A DNA stretch of 60,333 nucleotides from Rikenella microfusus (GTDB lineage Bacteria; Bacteroidota; Bacteroidia; Bacteroidales; VadinHA17), in contig DZBJ01000015.1 of NCBI GenBank assembly GCA_022736275.1, positions 1-60,333 of the forward strand. The letters are read 5' to 3'. Position 1 is the first letter of the stretch. Each line of letters opens with the position of its first letter. Under the pieces are notes generated by a model. It was not told where the DNA came from. It made no database searches and was given only the letters and a program-made list of their open reading frames with translations. Below are positions 8,407-17,299 of this stretch, piece after piece. A program made the position numbers and the translations under genes.

Positions 8407-9345
8407 CTAAATCCTTTTAAGTGAATGCAGGTAGTCAGCTGCAGCGAGAGCTGCAACGGTACCATCAGAAACGGCTGTGGTGACCTGCCTGTAACGCTTG
8501 GCGATGGCATCGCCTGCAGCATACACCCCTTCAATACTGGTGGACATATCGGCGCCTGCAATGATCTCCCCGCGTTCGTTGATATTTATGATGCCCCTTA
8601 GAGATTCAGTGTTGGGAACATATCCGATAAAGACGAATACTCCGTCAGTTCTGAAGTCGGTCACCTCGCCGTTGACCATGTTCTTTATCTTCACCCCTTC
8701 CAGATTCTCATCGCCATAAAATGAATCGATGGTTGATGACATAACGAAGCTGATTTTGCTGTTTGCCCTCGCCTCCTCAACTGCATATTCAAATGCCTGG
8801 AAATGGTCAAACTGGTGAACAATAGTGACTTTGGTGGCGTACTTAGTGAGAGACACTGCCTCCTCAAGGGCTGAGTTTCCTCCTCCCACGGCCACTATCT
8901 CCTTCCCGGTGAAGAAGTCTCCGTCACAGGTAGCGCAGTAAGATATGCCCTTCCCCCTGAAGGTATCCTCACCGGGAACACCCAGTGTGCGGGAGCGGCC
9001 CCCGGTTGCAAGGATAACAGCATCTGACGTGAAAGTCTGACCGTCAGACGTTGTGATGCTCTTCGGGAAACCGTCAAGAGACATACTGCCGATCCCGGTG
9101 TTTCCCTTCACCACTGCACCAAAAGCCGTTGCCTGCTTCTTCATCACCGATCCCAGCATGTAACCGTTGATCTTTTCAATCCCCGGGTAGTTGGCTATCT
9201 CGTGCGTCAGGGTCATCTGTCCTCCGGCTGTACCCTCGGTAAGAACGAGTGTCTTCACCCTGGCACGTGAGAGATATATCGCAGCAGTAAGTCCTGCCGG
9301 CCCTCCCCCCAGGACAATGACATCATAATGAGCGGCGCTCTCCAT
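8407..9345 (-). CDS. trxB: thioredoxin-disulfide reductase
   Basis: A 312-residue flavoprotein that passes electrons from NADPH to thioredoxin. The N-terminal FAD-binding motif is VIVLGGGPAGLTAAIY, and the redox pair lies in SYCATCDGDFF near residues 135-140. The NADPH fold motif is VAVGGGNSALEEAV, and the C-terminal FAD contact is GVYAAGDA. Length and motif order match bacterial low-molecular-weight TrxB. It starts 3 bases after the stop of the thioredoxin-like gene at 9349-9702, so the two are almost certainly cotranscribed, with the membrane thioredoxin downstream. The Fd- and NADPH-dependent members look alike; NADPH use is the default reading. Confidence 0.94.
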   Translation of the reverse strand: MESAAHYDVIVLGGGPAGLTAAIYLSRARVKTLVLTEGTAGGQMTLTHEIANYPGIEKINGYMLGSVMKKQATAFGAVVKGNTGIGSMSLDGFPKSITTSDGQTFTSDAVILATGGRSRTLGVPGEDTFRGKGISYCATCDGDFFTGKEIVAVGGGNSALEEAVSLTKYATKVTIVHQFDHFQAFEYAVEEARANSKISFVMSSTIDSFYGDENLEGVKIKNMVNGEVTDFRTDGVFVFIGYVPNTESLRGIININERGEIIAGADMSTSIEGVYAAGDAIAKRYRQVTTAVSDGTVAALAAADYLHSLKRI

Positions 9346-9348
9346 GAT

Positions 9349-9702
9349 TTAAGCTTTGGGCTGACCGAACTCGCTGTCGAGGATATGCTTCACCTGAGAC
9401 ATATTCTGGATGCTCGTGGTGGCCTTTACCATCTTCCCATTCCTGTAGTAGACCGTATAAGGCAATCCCATAAAACCTCTCGTCATAGGTGCATTGCGGA
9501 TCACCTGTGCTTCGGGGTTGTCAAATTCCATATCGAAGAATTTAACATGCGTATAGACCGGCTCAAGCTCTTCCATAATATCGTATACCGGTATGCACAT
9601 GGGGCCCATTCTGCCGCAGCATACCATGACATTATCATTCTCGCTTATCAGCTTTTCAAGCTGTGAAGCTGTCTCGATGTGTTTGAGATTTGTGTATAAC
9701 AT
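9349..9702 (-). CDS. thioredoxin-fold protein lacking the CxxC site
   Basis: A 117-residue protein with thioredoxin-like layout (N-terminal helix, NVMVCC strand, LPYTVYYRNGKMV with the cis-Pro). The active-site CxxC is replaced by CCGRMGPMC, where the cysteines are separated by six residues rather than two. The later part (QNMSQVKHILDSEFG) matches the final thioredoxin helix. It is the first gene of a probable operon with trxB, 3 bases apart. It could be an alternative reductase partner, or a non-catalytic thiol-binding or metal-binding thioredoxin fold. I do not know its role; the fold assignment is moderate. Confidence 0.7.
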   Translation of the reverse strand: MLYTNLKHIETASQLEKLISENDNVMVCCGRMGPMCIPVYDIMEELEPVYTHVKFFDMEFDNPEAQVIRNAPMTRGFMGLPYTVYYRNGKMVKATTSIQNMSQVKHILDSEFGQPKA

Positions 9703-9764
9703 ATTCTTATTTATTTGATTACTTATTTTAGTTACAATCCATTGTCTTGAAAGGCAGTAGTGAA

Positions 9765-9785
9765 AATTAAGAATTAAGAATTAAG
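9765..9785 (+). repeat. (AATTAAG)x3 heptanucleotide repeat
   Basis: Three perfect AATTAAG units lie in the gap upstream of the thioredoxin-like gene. They are followed at 9798-9845 by GC-rich hairpin-forming sequence (CCCTGACGCTTCGGTCGGG, then CGCTTCGCTCCG), the kind of intergenic palindrome common in this phylum. No gene is seen in this gap. Confidence 0.6.
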
Positions 9786-9853
9786 ATTCAGGCTGCATGA
9801 CCGCCCTGACGCTTCGGTCGGGATCTCCGCTTCGCTCCGACATGACCTTCAGG

Positions 9854-9875
9854 CTTTACGGACTTTACAGACTTT
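9854..9875 (+). repeat. 22-nt dispersed repeat, copy 1
   Basis: This 22-nt intergenic unit, made of CTTTACGGA and CTTTACAGACTTT, is identical at 11361-11382; 20 of its bases recur at 44985-45004. All three copies lie between genes. Confidence 0.6.
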
Positions 9876-9890
9876 TAACTTTAAAGACTG

Positions 9891-10307
9891 TCAGACCATT
9901 CTCACCTCGTGTGTCATCTCTATTCCCGCCTTGCGGTATACTGCTGATACTCCGCAGTAACGCTCCTCCGAGAGACTTATCGCCTTTTCCAGCTTATTCA
10001 TCTCCAGGTTTTTACCCCGGAACTCATAGATAACATGGATCTTGAAGTAGGTCTTTGGGTGTTCGTCAGTCGTGTCTCCTTCAACCACCACGTTGAAATA
10101 GTCAATCTCCTGGCGCATCTTTTTCACTAGTGATACCACATCCATACCTGTACATCCTGCCAGCGATGCAAGCATCAGGGGCTTAGGCCGTGGGCCGGAA
10201 TTCCCGCCTCCCACACTTTCGTCAGCGTCAATCATGAAATGGTGCCCGTTCACTTCAGTATCAAATTTCATATTACCCTTCCAGGTTGTTTCTACTCTGC
10301 TTATCAT
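9891..10307 (-). CDS. OsmC/Ohr family peroxidase-like protein
   Basis: A 138-residue OsmC-family protein starting at MISRVETTWKG. A longer in-frame reading to 10388 exists, but its extra 27 residues do not resemble the family, whose members start near this ETTWKG strand. Conserved features are GGGNSGPRPKPLMLASLAGCTGMDVV, with the first reactive cysteine in AGCTG, and the second cysteine in EERYCGVSAVY. The pair reduces organic hydroperoxides in characterised members, using dithiol donors. It is divergent from a Crp/Fnr-type regulator, with about 210 bases between them, so joint regulation is plausible. The substrate is not known; OsmC paralogues can also act on fatty-acid hydroperoxides. Confidence 0.88.
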   Translation of the reverse strand: MISRVETTWKGNMKFDTEVNGHHFMIDADESVGGGNSGPRPKPLMLASLAGCTGMDVVSLVKKMRQEIDYFNVVVEGDTTDEHPKTYFKIHVIYEFRGKNLEMNKLEKAISLSEERYCGVSAVYRKAGIEMTHEVRMV

Positions 10308-10423
10308 TGGTCGTTCAGTAAATTTTTTTGCAAAGGTAAAGTTAATGGAGATGGCTTTTAATGAGGACCTGGTCTCATGCGTCACCATGCCGGTTGAAAC
10401 AGAACAATAAAAAGACTGACACA

Positions 10424-10435
10424 GGTCAATTGACC
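10424..10435. promoter_or_regulatory. palindromic site GGTCAATTGACC between divergent genes
   Basis: A perfect 12-bp palindrome lies about midway between the osmC-like gene (minus) and the Crp/Fnr gene (plus), 61 bases upstream of the -7 box of the latter. It could be an operator for the adjacent regulator, or coincidence; no second copy was noticed. Confidence 0.35.
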
Positions 10436-10495
10436 CTTGAGAAGCCTATGATTTGCGATCAGGCGAATAATTTTATCTTCAAAGCCGTTAATTCT

Positions 10496-10503
10496 TAAAT
10501 TTG
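10496..10503 (+). promoter_or_regulatory. Bacteroidota -7 box TAAATTTG
   Basis: TAAATTTG matches the TAnnTTTG consensus and lies 16 bases before the ATG at 10520. The transcript would start near 10510. This argues for ATG 10520 as the start codon rather than the in-frame TTG at 10511. Confidence 0.5.
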
Positions 10504-10519
10504 CATTTCATTGGCAGGC

Positions 10520-11215
10520 ATGAAAACGTTAAGTAATACCGATAAGGAGTTTGTATGTGACATTACCCTTCCATGTTTTTCGTCACTCACCACCGAAGAG
10601 ACGGAGCTGGTTCGTGAAAGCCGTGTGCAGGTAGTCTTCCGCCGCGGTGAGAACATTACCAAGCAGGGAGCTTTTGCCTCTTACGTGATTTTCATCGTCA
10701 GCGGATTCTCAAGGCAATACATCGAATGCAGCAACGGCCGCGATTACAATCTGCGCATCATCACGCCCGGTGAGATGGCAGGGCTTTCAGCCGTCTTCAG
10801 CCGGAATACGTTCAGCTACTCCGTGGTGGCCATCACAGAGACCACAGGATTTCTCATTGAGAAGGAAGCCATGGCGGAACTCGTCAGGAAGAACAGCGAA
10901 TTTGCATTCAATATAATAAGGCGTTACTGTGAGCACAATGCCAGGCTCTATACATCGCTCGATCATGTTCTCCACCAGCAGACCAACGGCAGGATGGCGA
11001 CCGTGCTGCTCAGCCTTGCCCCTGAGAATTTCGGAGGAGAGGATCTCTTCAGGCACCTCTCACGGCGTGAACTGGCTGACTTCGCAGGCATATCAACAGA
11101 GGGAGCAGTTAAAGTTCTGAAAAGCTTTGAGAAGGACGGGCTCATAAAACTGTCGGACAAAAACATACTCCTGATCAACCGGCCCGGTCTCGAAGAGATA
11201 AGCAGGGTTGGGTAG
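10520..11215 (+). CDS. Crp/Fnr family transcriptional regulator
   Basis: A 231-residue regulator. Residues about 25-140 form a cyclic-nucleotide-binding-type beta barrel (VVFRRGENITKQGAFASYVIFIVSG, FSYSVVAITETTGFLIEKE). A long dimer helix follows, and then a C-terminal winged helix (LSRRELADFAGISTEGAVKVLKSFEKDGLIKLSDKNILLIN) with the recognition helix STEGAVKVLKSF. Two early cysteines (CDITLPC) do not form the four-Cys cluster of true Fnr, so oxygen sensing by Fe-S is not supported. The effector is unknown. Its position next to OsmC suggests a stress role, as inference. Confidence 0.9.
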   Translation: MKTLSNTDKEFVCDITLPCFSSLTTEETELVRESRVQVVFRRGENITKQGAFASYVIFIVSGFSRQYIECSNGRDYNLRIITPGEMAGLSAVFSRNTFSYSVVAITETTGFLIEKEAMAELVRKNSEFAFNIIRRYCEHNARLYTSLDHVLHQQTNGRMATVLLSLAPENFGGEDLFRHLSRRELADFAGISTEGAVKVLKSFEKDGLIKLSDKNILLINRPGLEEISRVG

Positions 11216-11229
11216 ACACGTTCTTAAGC

Positions 11230-11303
11230 AGGCAGTAGAGGGCCAAGCATTAAGAAATGACTCGGTGGGTCATTTAAGCGAAGGCGCCAGATTGCAGGGG
11301 AGG
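11230..11303 (+). repeat. 74-bp intergenic palindromic repeat, copy A
   Basis: This segment aligns nearly end to end with 44795-44868. Shared blocks include AGGCARTAGAG, CAAGCRTTAA, an AATGAC..GGGT.ATTT hairpin and CCAGATTGCAGGGGAGG. Both copies start soon after a stop codon and are followed by the 22-nt repeat family. There is no open reading frame. It resembles a REP-type extragenic element or a conserved RNA hairpin. Confidence 0.6.
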
Positions 11304-11360
11304 CAGTGTAATTTTCGATTGTCGATTTAATCAAAAATCGCAAGTCGCAAATCCTTCAGA

Positions 11361-11382
11361 CTTTACGGACTTTACAGACTTT
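11361..11382 (+). repeat. 22-nt dispersed repeat, copy 2
   Basis: Identical to 9854-9875. It lies between repeat copy A and the end of the GH2 gene. Confidence 0.6.
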
Positions 11383-11387
11383 CGACT

Positions 11388-14003
11388 CTATAACCTCACA
11401 AGCATCCCCGCCAGGTTGACCCCTTCCAGATGGAGCATCAGCGGGGTCTTCTGGTCTTCCTGCTTCAGCTTGGTGACATCTACCTGGACGCTCCTCCTCT
11501 CACCGGGCATGAGCACAATATAATTATCGTCAAAGAAGACCGGTGTGACCATCTCTCCGTCAGAGACCCGAACAACCTTCATGCGTACAAAAAGAGCCGA
11601 AACATTGCCGCTGTTGGCCAGGTCCACCGTGTATTTTCCATTATTGCTCTTCATCATCTGACCCACTACCTTCGCTGCATCAAGTTGCATCAACACTGTC
11701 TGATCACCGTCATACGGCAGCCAGTACGTATTCTCGTCAACAGGCAATCCGGTTGAGACATATGTTATTTTAAGTTTCAGGAAATGCACCTTCGCCGGAT
11801 TGGTTCGAAGGTCAACATCCCATAACTTAGTTATACTGTTCGGAGCCAGGACAAACTCCTTCGTCCTCTTCCATATCTCCCTGCCGGTCTCATCCGCCAG
11901 AACGGCATCAAACCGTAAACCCTTACGCTCCTTGAAAGTGGTATTGACGGCGTAGATCGCAGAGTCGGCGGGATTGAACTGCAGATGAACCGGAGCGGCA
12001 CCATGCCTGAAACCGTAAAACCCCGCATTCTGATCAAGGTACCAGTCGTAGAACTGTCCCTTGAGAGCCGGCCACGGATTCTGGCTCTTCCATATAAGAA
12101 AGCCCGTGTACCAGTTCCACATGTGATGCGTATAGCCCTCAACCAGTGAGCGGTACTGGTCATAATTGACCATCTGCGCCTTCGTCACATAGTCATTAAG
12201 GTCTGCAGGAGCTCCCATCTTTTCTATCATCCCGCCGTAGTCCTGATACTTATGATATTTCCACACCTCGTTAACCTCTTTCCCGGCAGGTACAACAAGG
12301 TCCTTCTCATCCATCATCCTTGCAAGTGACTCCGGATTCGGCAGACCAACCGATCCTATCTCGGGATTGAAGGGATGCCATCTCTCAGTGAAGAACCAGA
12401 GCGGTTCCCTGACAATGTAAGGGCCGTCAGCTGTCCCGCCGATGGTATTCCTGAGAATCTCTTCCGATGTCGACTCATTGAAATAGGGCCTTGTGCCGTC
12501 AAGTCCCGTAAGTGTCTTCCTGACGAGGCTGTCGATCTCCGGGCGCGGGGGGAATTCATTTCCCCCGCAGAACAGATAGAGCGAAGGATGATTGCGGAGC
12601 ATCTTCACCTGGTCAGCCACAGACCGGATAAACAGGGAGTCGTCGTCAGGATACATGCGTCGCACCTCCTGTGACTCAGCTTTCTTAAGCGTATCGGGCC
12701 ACCTGCCGTTGCAGTCGCCGGTGATCCATAGATCCTGCCACACCATGATGCCATACCGGTCACATGCCTCGTAAAACTCAGGTCTCTCAGTTATTGATCC
12801 TCCCCACACCCTTATCATATTCATGTTCATCTCGGCGTGCATCCTCACCTCCGTGTCATATCTGGCTGGATCAAGGCGCAGCATACCGTCGGATGATATC
12901 CAGTTGGCGCCCCTGATGAATATTTTCTGTCCGTTGATGGTAAAGATACGCCCTCCGGTTGCCTCGTCAAAAGAGCTTCCCGTCTCACGGAGGCCGAACA
13001 TTATGTCCTCCCGGTCGAACATGTTCTCCTTCCTGTCATAGAATATTATTGAAGCGGTATATTGCGATTGTTGCCCGATGCCGTTGGGCCACCACAGCCT
13101 GGGGTCGGTCTGTTTCTTCTCCGCAGAGGTAAACGTAACCGTGGTGTGAGGTTCGAGCTTTATCTTCTTCTTATCCCTGGAGCCCATAAATTCGAGGATA
13201 ATCTCACCCTCAACCAGCCTGTCAGTGGGATTCTCGAGCTCGACCGAAAAGGTCACGAAGGCGGGCTCCTGAAGCTCTGCCGGCCGACGGGCACCCGGAA
13301 CACGCGTTTTGGCAAAACCGTTCCTGATGTCGATATCACCAGTAACTTCCACAGTAACCTGATCCCAGATTCCCGTGTTCCTGTCCCTGACCGGTTGTAT
13401 CCAGTCCCATCCCGCAGCAAACTGCATTGTCACGTCATGGCCTATCATACCGTCGCCACCCTGTCCGCCATTGGGATTACCAGGATGAAGCGGGGGTTCA
13501 ACCCTCACTGCCAGGCGGTTGTAGCCCTGCCTATTGAGCAGCGGGGTGATATTGAATTTCTGACGGAGGAACATGCCCTCATGTGTCTTCTCATTAATTA
13601 GCTGTCCGTTAAGGTAAATGTCAGCCCGGTAATTGATTCCCCTGAAGTTGAGCCACACCTGCTTTGTTGAGTCAAGGCTCTCTGATGAGAATCTCGTAAA
13701 GAACCACCAGGTATAGTAATCACGTCCCTCATCCCATACATCCGGGATCTGTTCGTTATTCATCCCGTACCACGGATCGGGCATCAGCCCGTTATTCACC
13801 AGTGTTGTCAGCACTGTGCCCGGAACCGTGGCATTAAGCCACCCGCTGAGATCAGTATCCTCCATCGTCAGCTGGCGGCCGTCAAGACTCACTTCCGAGG
13901 CCTTTTTTGCCCTCCACCCTGAGGTGAGAGGAATCACCTGGCCTGACACCAGCAGGCCAAAACATGACAACAGGCTGACTGCAAGAATCCTCTTCATCAT
14001 CAT
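11388..14003 (-). CDS. secreted glycoside hydrolase family 2 (beta-mannosidase/exo-glucosaminidase-like)
   Basis: An 871-residue exported glycosidase with a signal peptide (MKRILAVSLLSCFGLLVSGQ). Domain order follows GH2. First is a jelly-roll sugar-binding domain (residues about 25-220, DYYTWWFFTRF, VWLNFRGINYRADIYLNG), then an Ig-like domain, then a TIM barrel from about 335 (IFIRGANWISSD, RVWGGSITERPEFYEACDRYGIMVWQDLW). The probable acid/base is the Glu of FCGGNEFPP. Two C-terminal beta-domains follow. The pattern is closest to beta-mannosidases and exo-beta-glucosaminidases rather than beta-galactosidases. It would trim non-reducing sugars in the periplasm. It is not in a polysaccharide-utilisation locus: no SusC/SusD genes are near. 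The exact substrate is not deducible. Confidence 0.88.
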   Translation of the reverse strand: MMMKRILAVSLLSCFGLLVSGQVIPLTSGWRAKKASEVSLDGRQLTMEDTDLSGWLNATVPGTVLTTLVNNGLMPDPWYGMNNEQIPDVWDEGRDYYTWWFFTRFSSESLDSTKQVWLNFRGINYRADIYLNGQLINEKTHEGMFLRQKFNITPLLNRQGYNRLAVRVEPPLHPGNPNGGQGGDGMIGHDVTMQFAAGWDWIQPVRDRNTGIWDQVTVEVTGDIDIRNGFAKTRVPGARRPAELQEPAFVTFSVELENPTDRLVEGEIILEFMGSRDKKKIKLEPHTTVTFTSAEKKQTDPRLWWPNGIGQQSQYTASIIFYDRKENMFDREDIMFGLRETGSSFDEATGGRIFTINGQKIFIRGANWISSDGMLRLDPARYDTEVRMHAEMNMNMIRVWGGSITERPEFYEACDRYGIMVWQDLWITGDCNGRWPDTLKKAESQEVRRMYPDDDSLFIRSVADQVKMLRNHPSLYLFCGGNEFPPRPEIDSLVRKTLTGLDGTRPYFNESTSEEILRNTIGGTADGPYIVREPLWFFTERWHPFNPEIGSVGLPNPESLARMMDEKDLVVPAGKEVNEVWKYHKYQDYGGMIEKMGAPADLNDYVTKAQMVNYDQYRSLVEGYTHHMWNWYTGFLIWKSQNPWPALKGQFYDWYLDQNAGFYGFRHGAAPVHLQFNPADSAIYAVNTTFKERKGLRFDAVLADETGREIWKRTKEFVLAPNSITKLWDVDLRTNPAKVHFLKLKITYVSTGLPVDENTYWLPYDGDQTVLMQLDAAKVVGQMMKSNNGKYTVDLANSGNVSALFVRMKVVRVSDGEMVTPVFFDDNYIVLMPGERRSVQVDVTKLKQEDQKTPLMLHLEGVNLAGMLVRL

Positions 14004-14273
14004 ATAGTATTGATTTTAGGTGTATGATGGAAGCCACATGCCGGTGAAAACATCTCTATGTGCCAGTCTGGCTGCATAAATGCGGGTTTCATGTATTTTT
14101 CAAGCTTCATTAAAGTACGGAAAGATATTAAAATATTCCTTACATGAAGACCTGCCGGAACTCATAGAGGGTACATCCGCGCACACAGAGCAGGGCCCGC
14201 CAACAATTATTTCACAATAATGCTTTGATTTTAAACGCAGAATGTCAAAATTGCAGATTCTTTTGTTTTACCG

Positions 14274-17246
14274 ATGCAGCCCAAAAAAAACACCGGGAGC
14301 GAATGGCTCTTTGCACTGATTCTGACCCAGCACCGGCGATGGGGTACTGTATTGATGCCTTATATACTGGAGAAAACGCCCGGCCGCGATTATTATAACC
14401 TGGCAGAGGCACTCTCCCCCTTTCCCAACGCAGTCACACTCTCCGGTCTTGACAATGAGGAGCGGGAGGCTGTCAGGCTGGTGAATGAATACTCAGACCG
14501 CAACCTCTTCAAGCTCTTCTCCAAACACCGTAATGTCAGGGAATTCATAGACAGTGTCACTGACCGTGAATTCGAAAGGCTGATCAAGCCATATATCGAA
14601 TCGAGGATTCATCACTGCCTCCACATTGTGCTCAACGAGGAGATCCCGCTCTACCTGCAGAAGACGAAAATCACCACACTTCATCCTGAAGACAGGCTTA
14701 CAATAAAATCCATAGTCGCAAAACCGGTCTTCAGATTCGACCGCAGTCCGGGAGACAGCAGTTACAGCCTGCTTATCGAATCTGAAGGCAGGCCCCTCAA
14801 TCTGCGAAAAACGTTCATCGAAATCCTTTCAAACAAGCCGTGCGTCATCAGGTCAGACCATTCAATACACTTTGTATCAGACATTGAGGGCGCCAAACTG
14901 AAGCCCTTCCTCTCCCGCGAGAAGATAAGCATCCCGGGTGATACGGAGGAGAAGTACTTCAGCACCTTCGTCCTGTCAGTCATCAATACCCACAAGGTCA
15001 CAGGCACAGGCTTCACGCTTGAAAAATCCGAACCCGGAAAGATCGCTCTTCTCACGGTTGAGAGAAACATCTCCGGCATTCCTTCGGCGATTCTCAAATT
15101 CAGATATGATGACAGGGATTTCTACTATCCTGATGACATGACCCACTTCACCTCTTTCAGCAATGAAAGGGGAAACTTCATTTTTCGCAGGAAAGAGAGA
15201 GATGCCGCATGGGAGAAGAGTTGCATGAACGCTCTTCACGAGGCAGGCCTGTTCAGCGAAGACGGCATCAGTTTCATGACCCCGGGAGCCAGGGAAGAGA
15301 ACGGCAAAGCTGTTTATGACGTTATTGAAGCCATTGCATATAACAGGAGCAAACTGGAGGAAGCAGGCCTCCGCGTCCGGACCGGCAGCCTCGACAAGCC
15401 TTACAGTCTTGATCCTGTGGAGATCAGGCTCAGTCACCAGGTGATTAACGACTGGTTTGACCTTAAGGCGCTTGTGCAGATTGGTACCTTCAGCATACCA
15501 TTCACGCGGTTCAGACGCAACATCCTTGAAGGCATGCGTGAGTACACCCTGCCTGACAGCACCGTGGCCGTGCTTCCGGAAGAGTGGTTTGCCCGCTACA
15601 GGGGCCTCTTTGAAATGGGGAAAGACAGTGATGAGAGCCTTCTCCTTCATAAACAGCACTTCGGTATTATCAGCGAAATTGTCTCAGATATCGATTGCGA
15701 TATATGCCATAAGCTAGGGAAACTGTCAGTGCCCGAACAGCTGCCCCTTCTGCCTGCTCCGGCAGGACTGAGGGCAGAGCTGCGCCCGTATCAGCAGGAA
15801 GGATTAAGCTGGCTCTGGTATCTTCAGTCAAACAACCTCGGAGGATGTCTTGCTGATGATATGGGCCTCGGCAAGACGCTTCAGACACTCGCGCTCCTGC
15901 TGTGGAATAAAGAGCAGAGACGCGGTAACGACGAGAGTCAGGCCGGCTCGCAGATGACGCTTTTTGATGATGAGACCACGCCGGCAGCATCCCTGACAGA
16001 TGGTGAGACTCCAACTGCAACATCGCTGATAATCGTTCCGGCCTCGCTCTGCCATAACTGGTACAATGAGATCAGGAAATTCTGTCCTTCAATGAAGACC
16101 ATGATCCACCACGGTGCAGGCAGACACAGGTCAGCATCGCAATTCACCGGCTATGACATTATCATCTCAAGCTACCATACAGTCAGGCAGGACATCGAAA
16201 TCTTCATTTCGGTAAAATTCCTGTATGCAGTTCTTGACGAGAGCCAGCACATCAAAAACCCCTCCTCCAATATATACAGGGCAGTGATGCGTCTCAGGGC
16301 CGAGCACAGGATCGTGCTTACCGGAACGCCTGTTGAGAACTCCCTCACTGATCTCTGGACTCAACTCAGCTTCGTTAATCCGGGCCTTCTGGGCTCACTC
16401 ACATTCTTCAGGCGCGAGTTTGCCAGGCCCATAGAAAAGAATTTTGAGGAGGAGAAGGAGAACAGGTTGCGCAAGATCATACAGCCGTTCATCATGAGAC
16501 GGACAAAGGAGATGGTTGTCAGGGAACTGCCTCCTGTGACCGAGCAGGTCATCCACTGCGACATGTCTGAGGAACAGGCAGCAATCTATGAGAGAGAGAA
16601 GTCGGTCGTACGAAACAGTATCATGGAGAACATAGAGGCGATAGGCATCGAAAAATCTGCCATACTGGTGCTTCAGGGGCTGATGCGGCTGCGGCAGCTT
16701 GCCAATCACCCCCTCCTGACCGATGAGAGCTACACCGGAGGGTCAGGCAAGTTTGATACGGTGACATACAATATTGAGAGTGTAGTATCTGAAGGGCACA
16801 AGATATTGATCTTCTCCTCCTTTGTGAAGCACCTGGACCTCTTCCCCGGCTGGCTGGAAAGAAACGGCATCGGATTTGCCATGCTTACGGGTGCCACCCG
16901 CGGGAGAGAGAGGGTGATCGAGAGTTTCAGAAACGATGACAGCATCAAGGTCTTTCTCATCTCCCTCAAGGCGGGAGGCGTGGGGCTCAATCTGACAGAG
17001 GCTGATTATGTCTTCATACTGGACCCATGGTGGAACCCCGCCTCGGAGATACAGGCACTTAGCAGGGCTCACCGTATCGGGCAGGAAAAGAGAGTCTTTG
17101 TCCATCGTTATATTTCGGGTGATACAATAGAGGAAAAGATACAACGGCTCCAAGAAAGGAAAGCAAAACTGGCCGGCGCATTTATTGATTCAAACAACCC
17201 GTTCAGCGAACTTGACGTGCAGGAGATGCTCGAGATTCTGAACTGA
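14274..17246 (+). CDS. SNF2/Rad54-type helicase-like ATPase
   Basis: A 990-residue Swi2/Snf2 protein. The N-terminal ~480 residues are a poorly conserved region typical of bacterial SNF2 proteins. The ATPase core follows: LRPYQQEGLSWLWYL, Walker A DDMGLGKTLQTLALLL near residue 530, SLIIVPASLCHNW, Walker B DESQH (in place of the common DEAQ/H), and GTPVENSLTDLW. The second RecA lobe has LRQLANHPLL, ISLKAGGVGLNLTEADYVF and the arginine finger region QALSRAHRIGQ. It uses ATP to move on double-stranded DNA and remodel bound proteins; in bacteria, the RapA type recycles RNA polymerase. A charged Ser/Thr-rich insert follows motif I. The gene stands alone with a 270-base upstream gap in which I see no gene. 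Confidence 0.92.
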   Translation: MQPKKNTGSEWLFALILTQHRRWGTVLMPYILEKTPGRDYYNLAEALSPFPNAVTLSGLDNEEREAVRLVNEYSDRNLFKLFSKHRNVREFIDSVTDREFERLIKPYIESRIHHCLHIVLNEEIPLYLQKTKITTLHPEDRLTIKSIVAKPVFRFDRSPGDSSYSLLIESEGRPLNLRKTFIEILSNKPCVIRSDHSIHFVSDIEGAKLKPFLSREKISIPGDTEEKYFSTFVLSVINTHKVTGTGFTLEKSEPGKIALLTVERNISGIPSAILKFRYDDRDFYYPDDMTHFTSFSNERGNFIFRRKERDAAWEKSCMNALHEAGLFSEDGISFMTPGAREENGKAVYDVIEAIAYNRSKLEEAGLRVRTGSLDKPYSLDPVEIRLSHQVINDWFDLKALVQIGTFSIPFTRFRRNILEGMREYTLPDSTVAVLPEEWFARYRGLFEMGKDSDESLLLHKQHFGIISEIVSDIDCDICHKLGKLSVPEQLPLLPAPAGLRAELRPYQQEGLSWLWYLQSNNLGGCLADDMGLGKTLQTLALLLWNKEQRRGNDESQAGSQMTLFDDETTPAASLTDGETPTATSLIIVPASLCHNWYNEIRKFCPSMKTMIHHGAGRHRSASQFTGYDIIISSYHTVRQDIEIFISVKFLYAVLDESQHIKNPSSNIYRAVMRLRAEHRIVLTGTPVENSLTDLWTQLSFVNPGLLGSLTFFRREFARPIEKNFEEEKENRLRKIIQPFIMRRTKEMVVRELPPVTEQVIHCDMSEEQAAIYEREKSVVRNSIMENIEAIGIEKSAILVLQGLMRLRQLANHPLLTDESYTGGSGKFDTVTYNIESVVSEGHKILIFSSFVKHLDLFPGWLERNGIGFAMLTGATRGRERVIESFRNDDSIKVFLISLKAGGVGLNLTEADYVFILDPWWNPASEIQALSRAHRIGQEKRVFVHRYISGDTIEEKIQRLQERKAKLAGAFIDSNNPFSELDVQEMLEILN

Positions 17247-17254
17247 TTTTTCAT

Positions 17255-17262
17255 TAACTTTG
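17255..17262 (+). promoter_or_regulatory. -7 box TAACTTTG
   Basis: This matches TAnnTTTG and lies 37 bases before the ATG at 17300. T-rich sequence (ATTTTTC) lies directly upstream, but no clear -33 TTTG is seen at the usual distance. Confidence 0.4.
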
Positions 17263-17299
17263 TCATCTCTTAAGTCAATCCAATACTGAAATCGCTGCA

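Noticed and set aside
7883..9702. Glycine/selenoprotein reductase thioredoxin set
   Set aside because: The three redox genes could suggest it, but no reductase selenoprotein genes are near and TrxB is of the general type.
10511..10519. TTG start for the Crp/Fnr gene
   Set aside because: A good -7 box at 10496-10503 puts the transcript start near 10510, leaving ATG 10520 as the better start.
10520..11215. Fe-S oxygen sensor Fnr
   Set aside because: Only two N-terminal cysteines are present, not the four ligands of Fnr.
13062..13601. 179-codon open frame on the plus strand
   Set aside because: Antisense to the GH2 gene; no family features.
14976..15659. 227-codon open frame on the minus strand
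   Set aside because: Antisense to the N-terminal half of the SNF2 gene; no family features.
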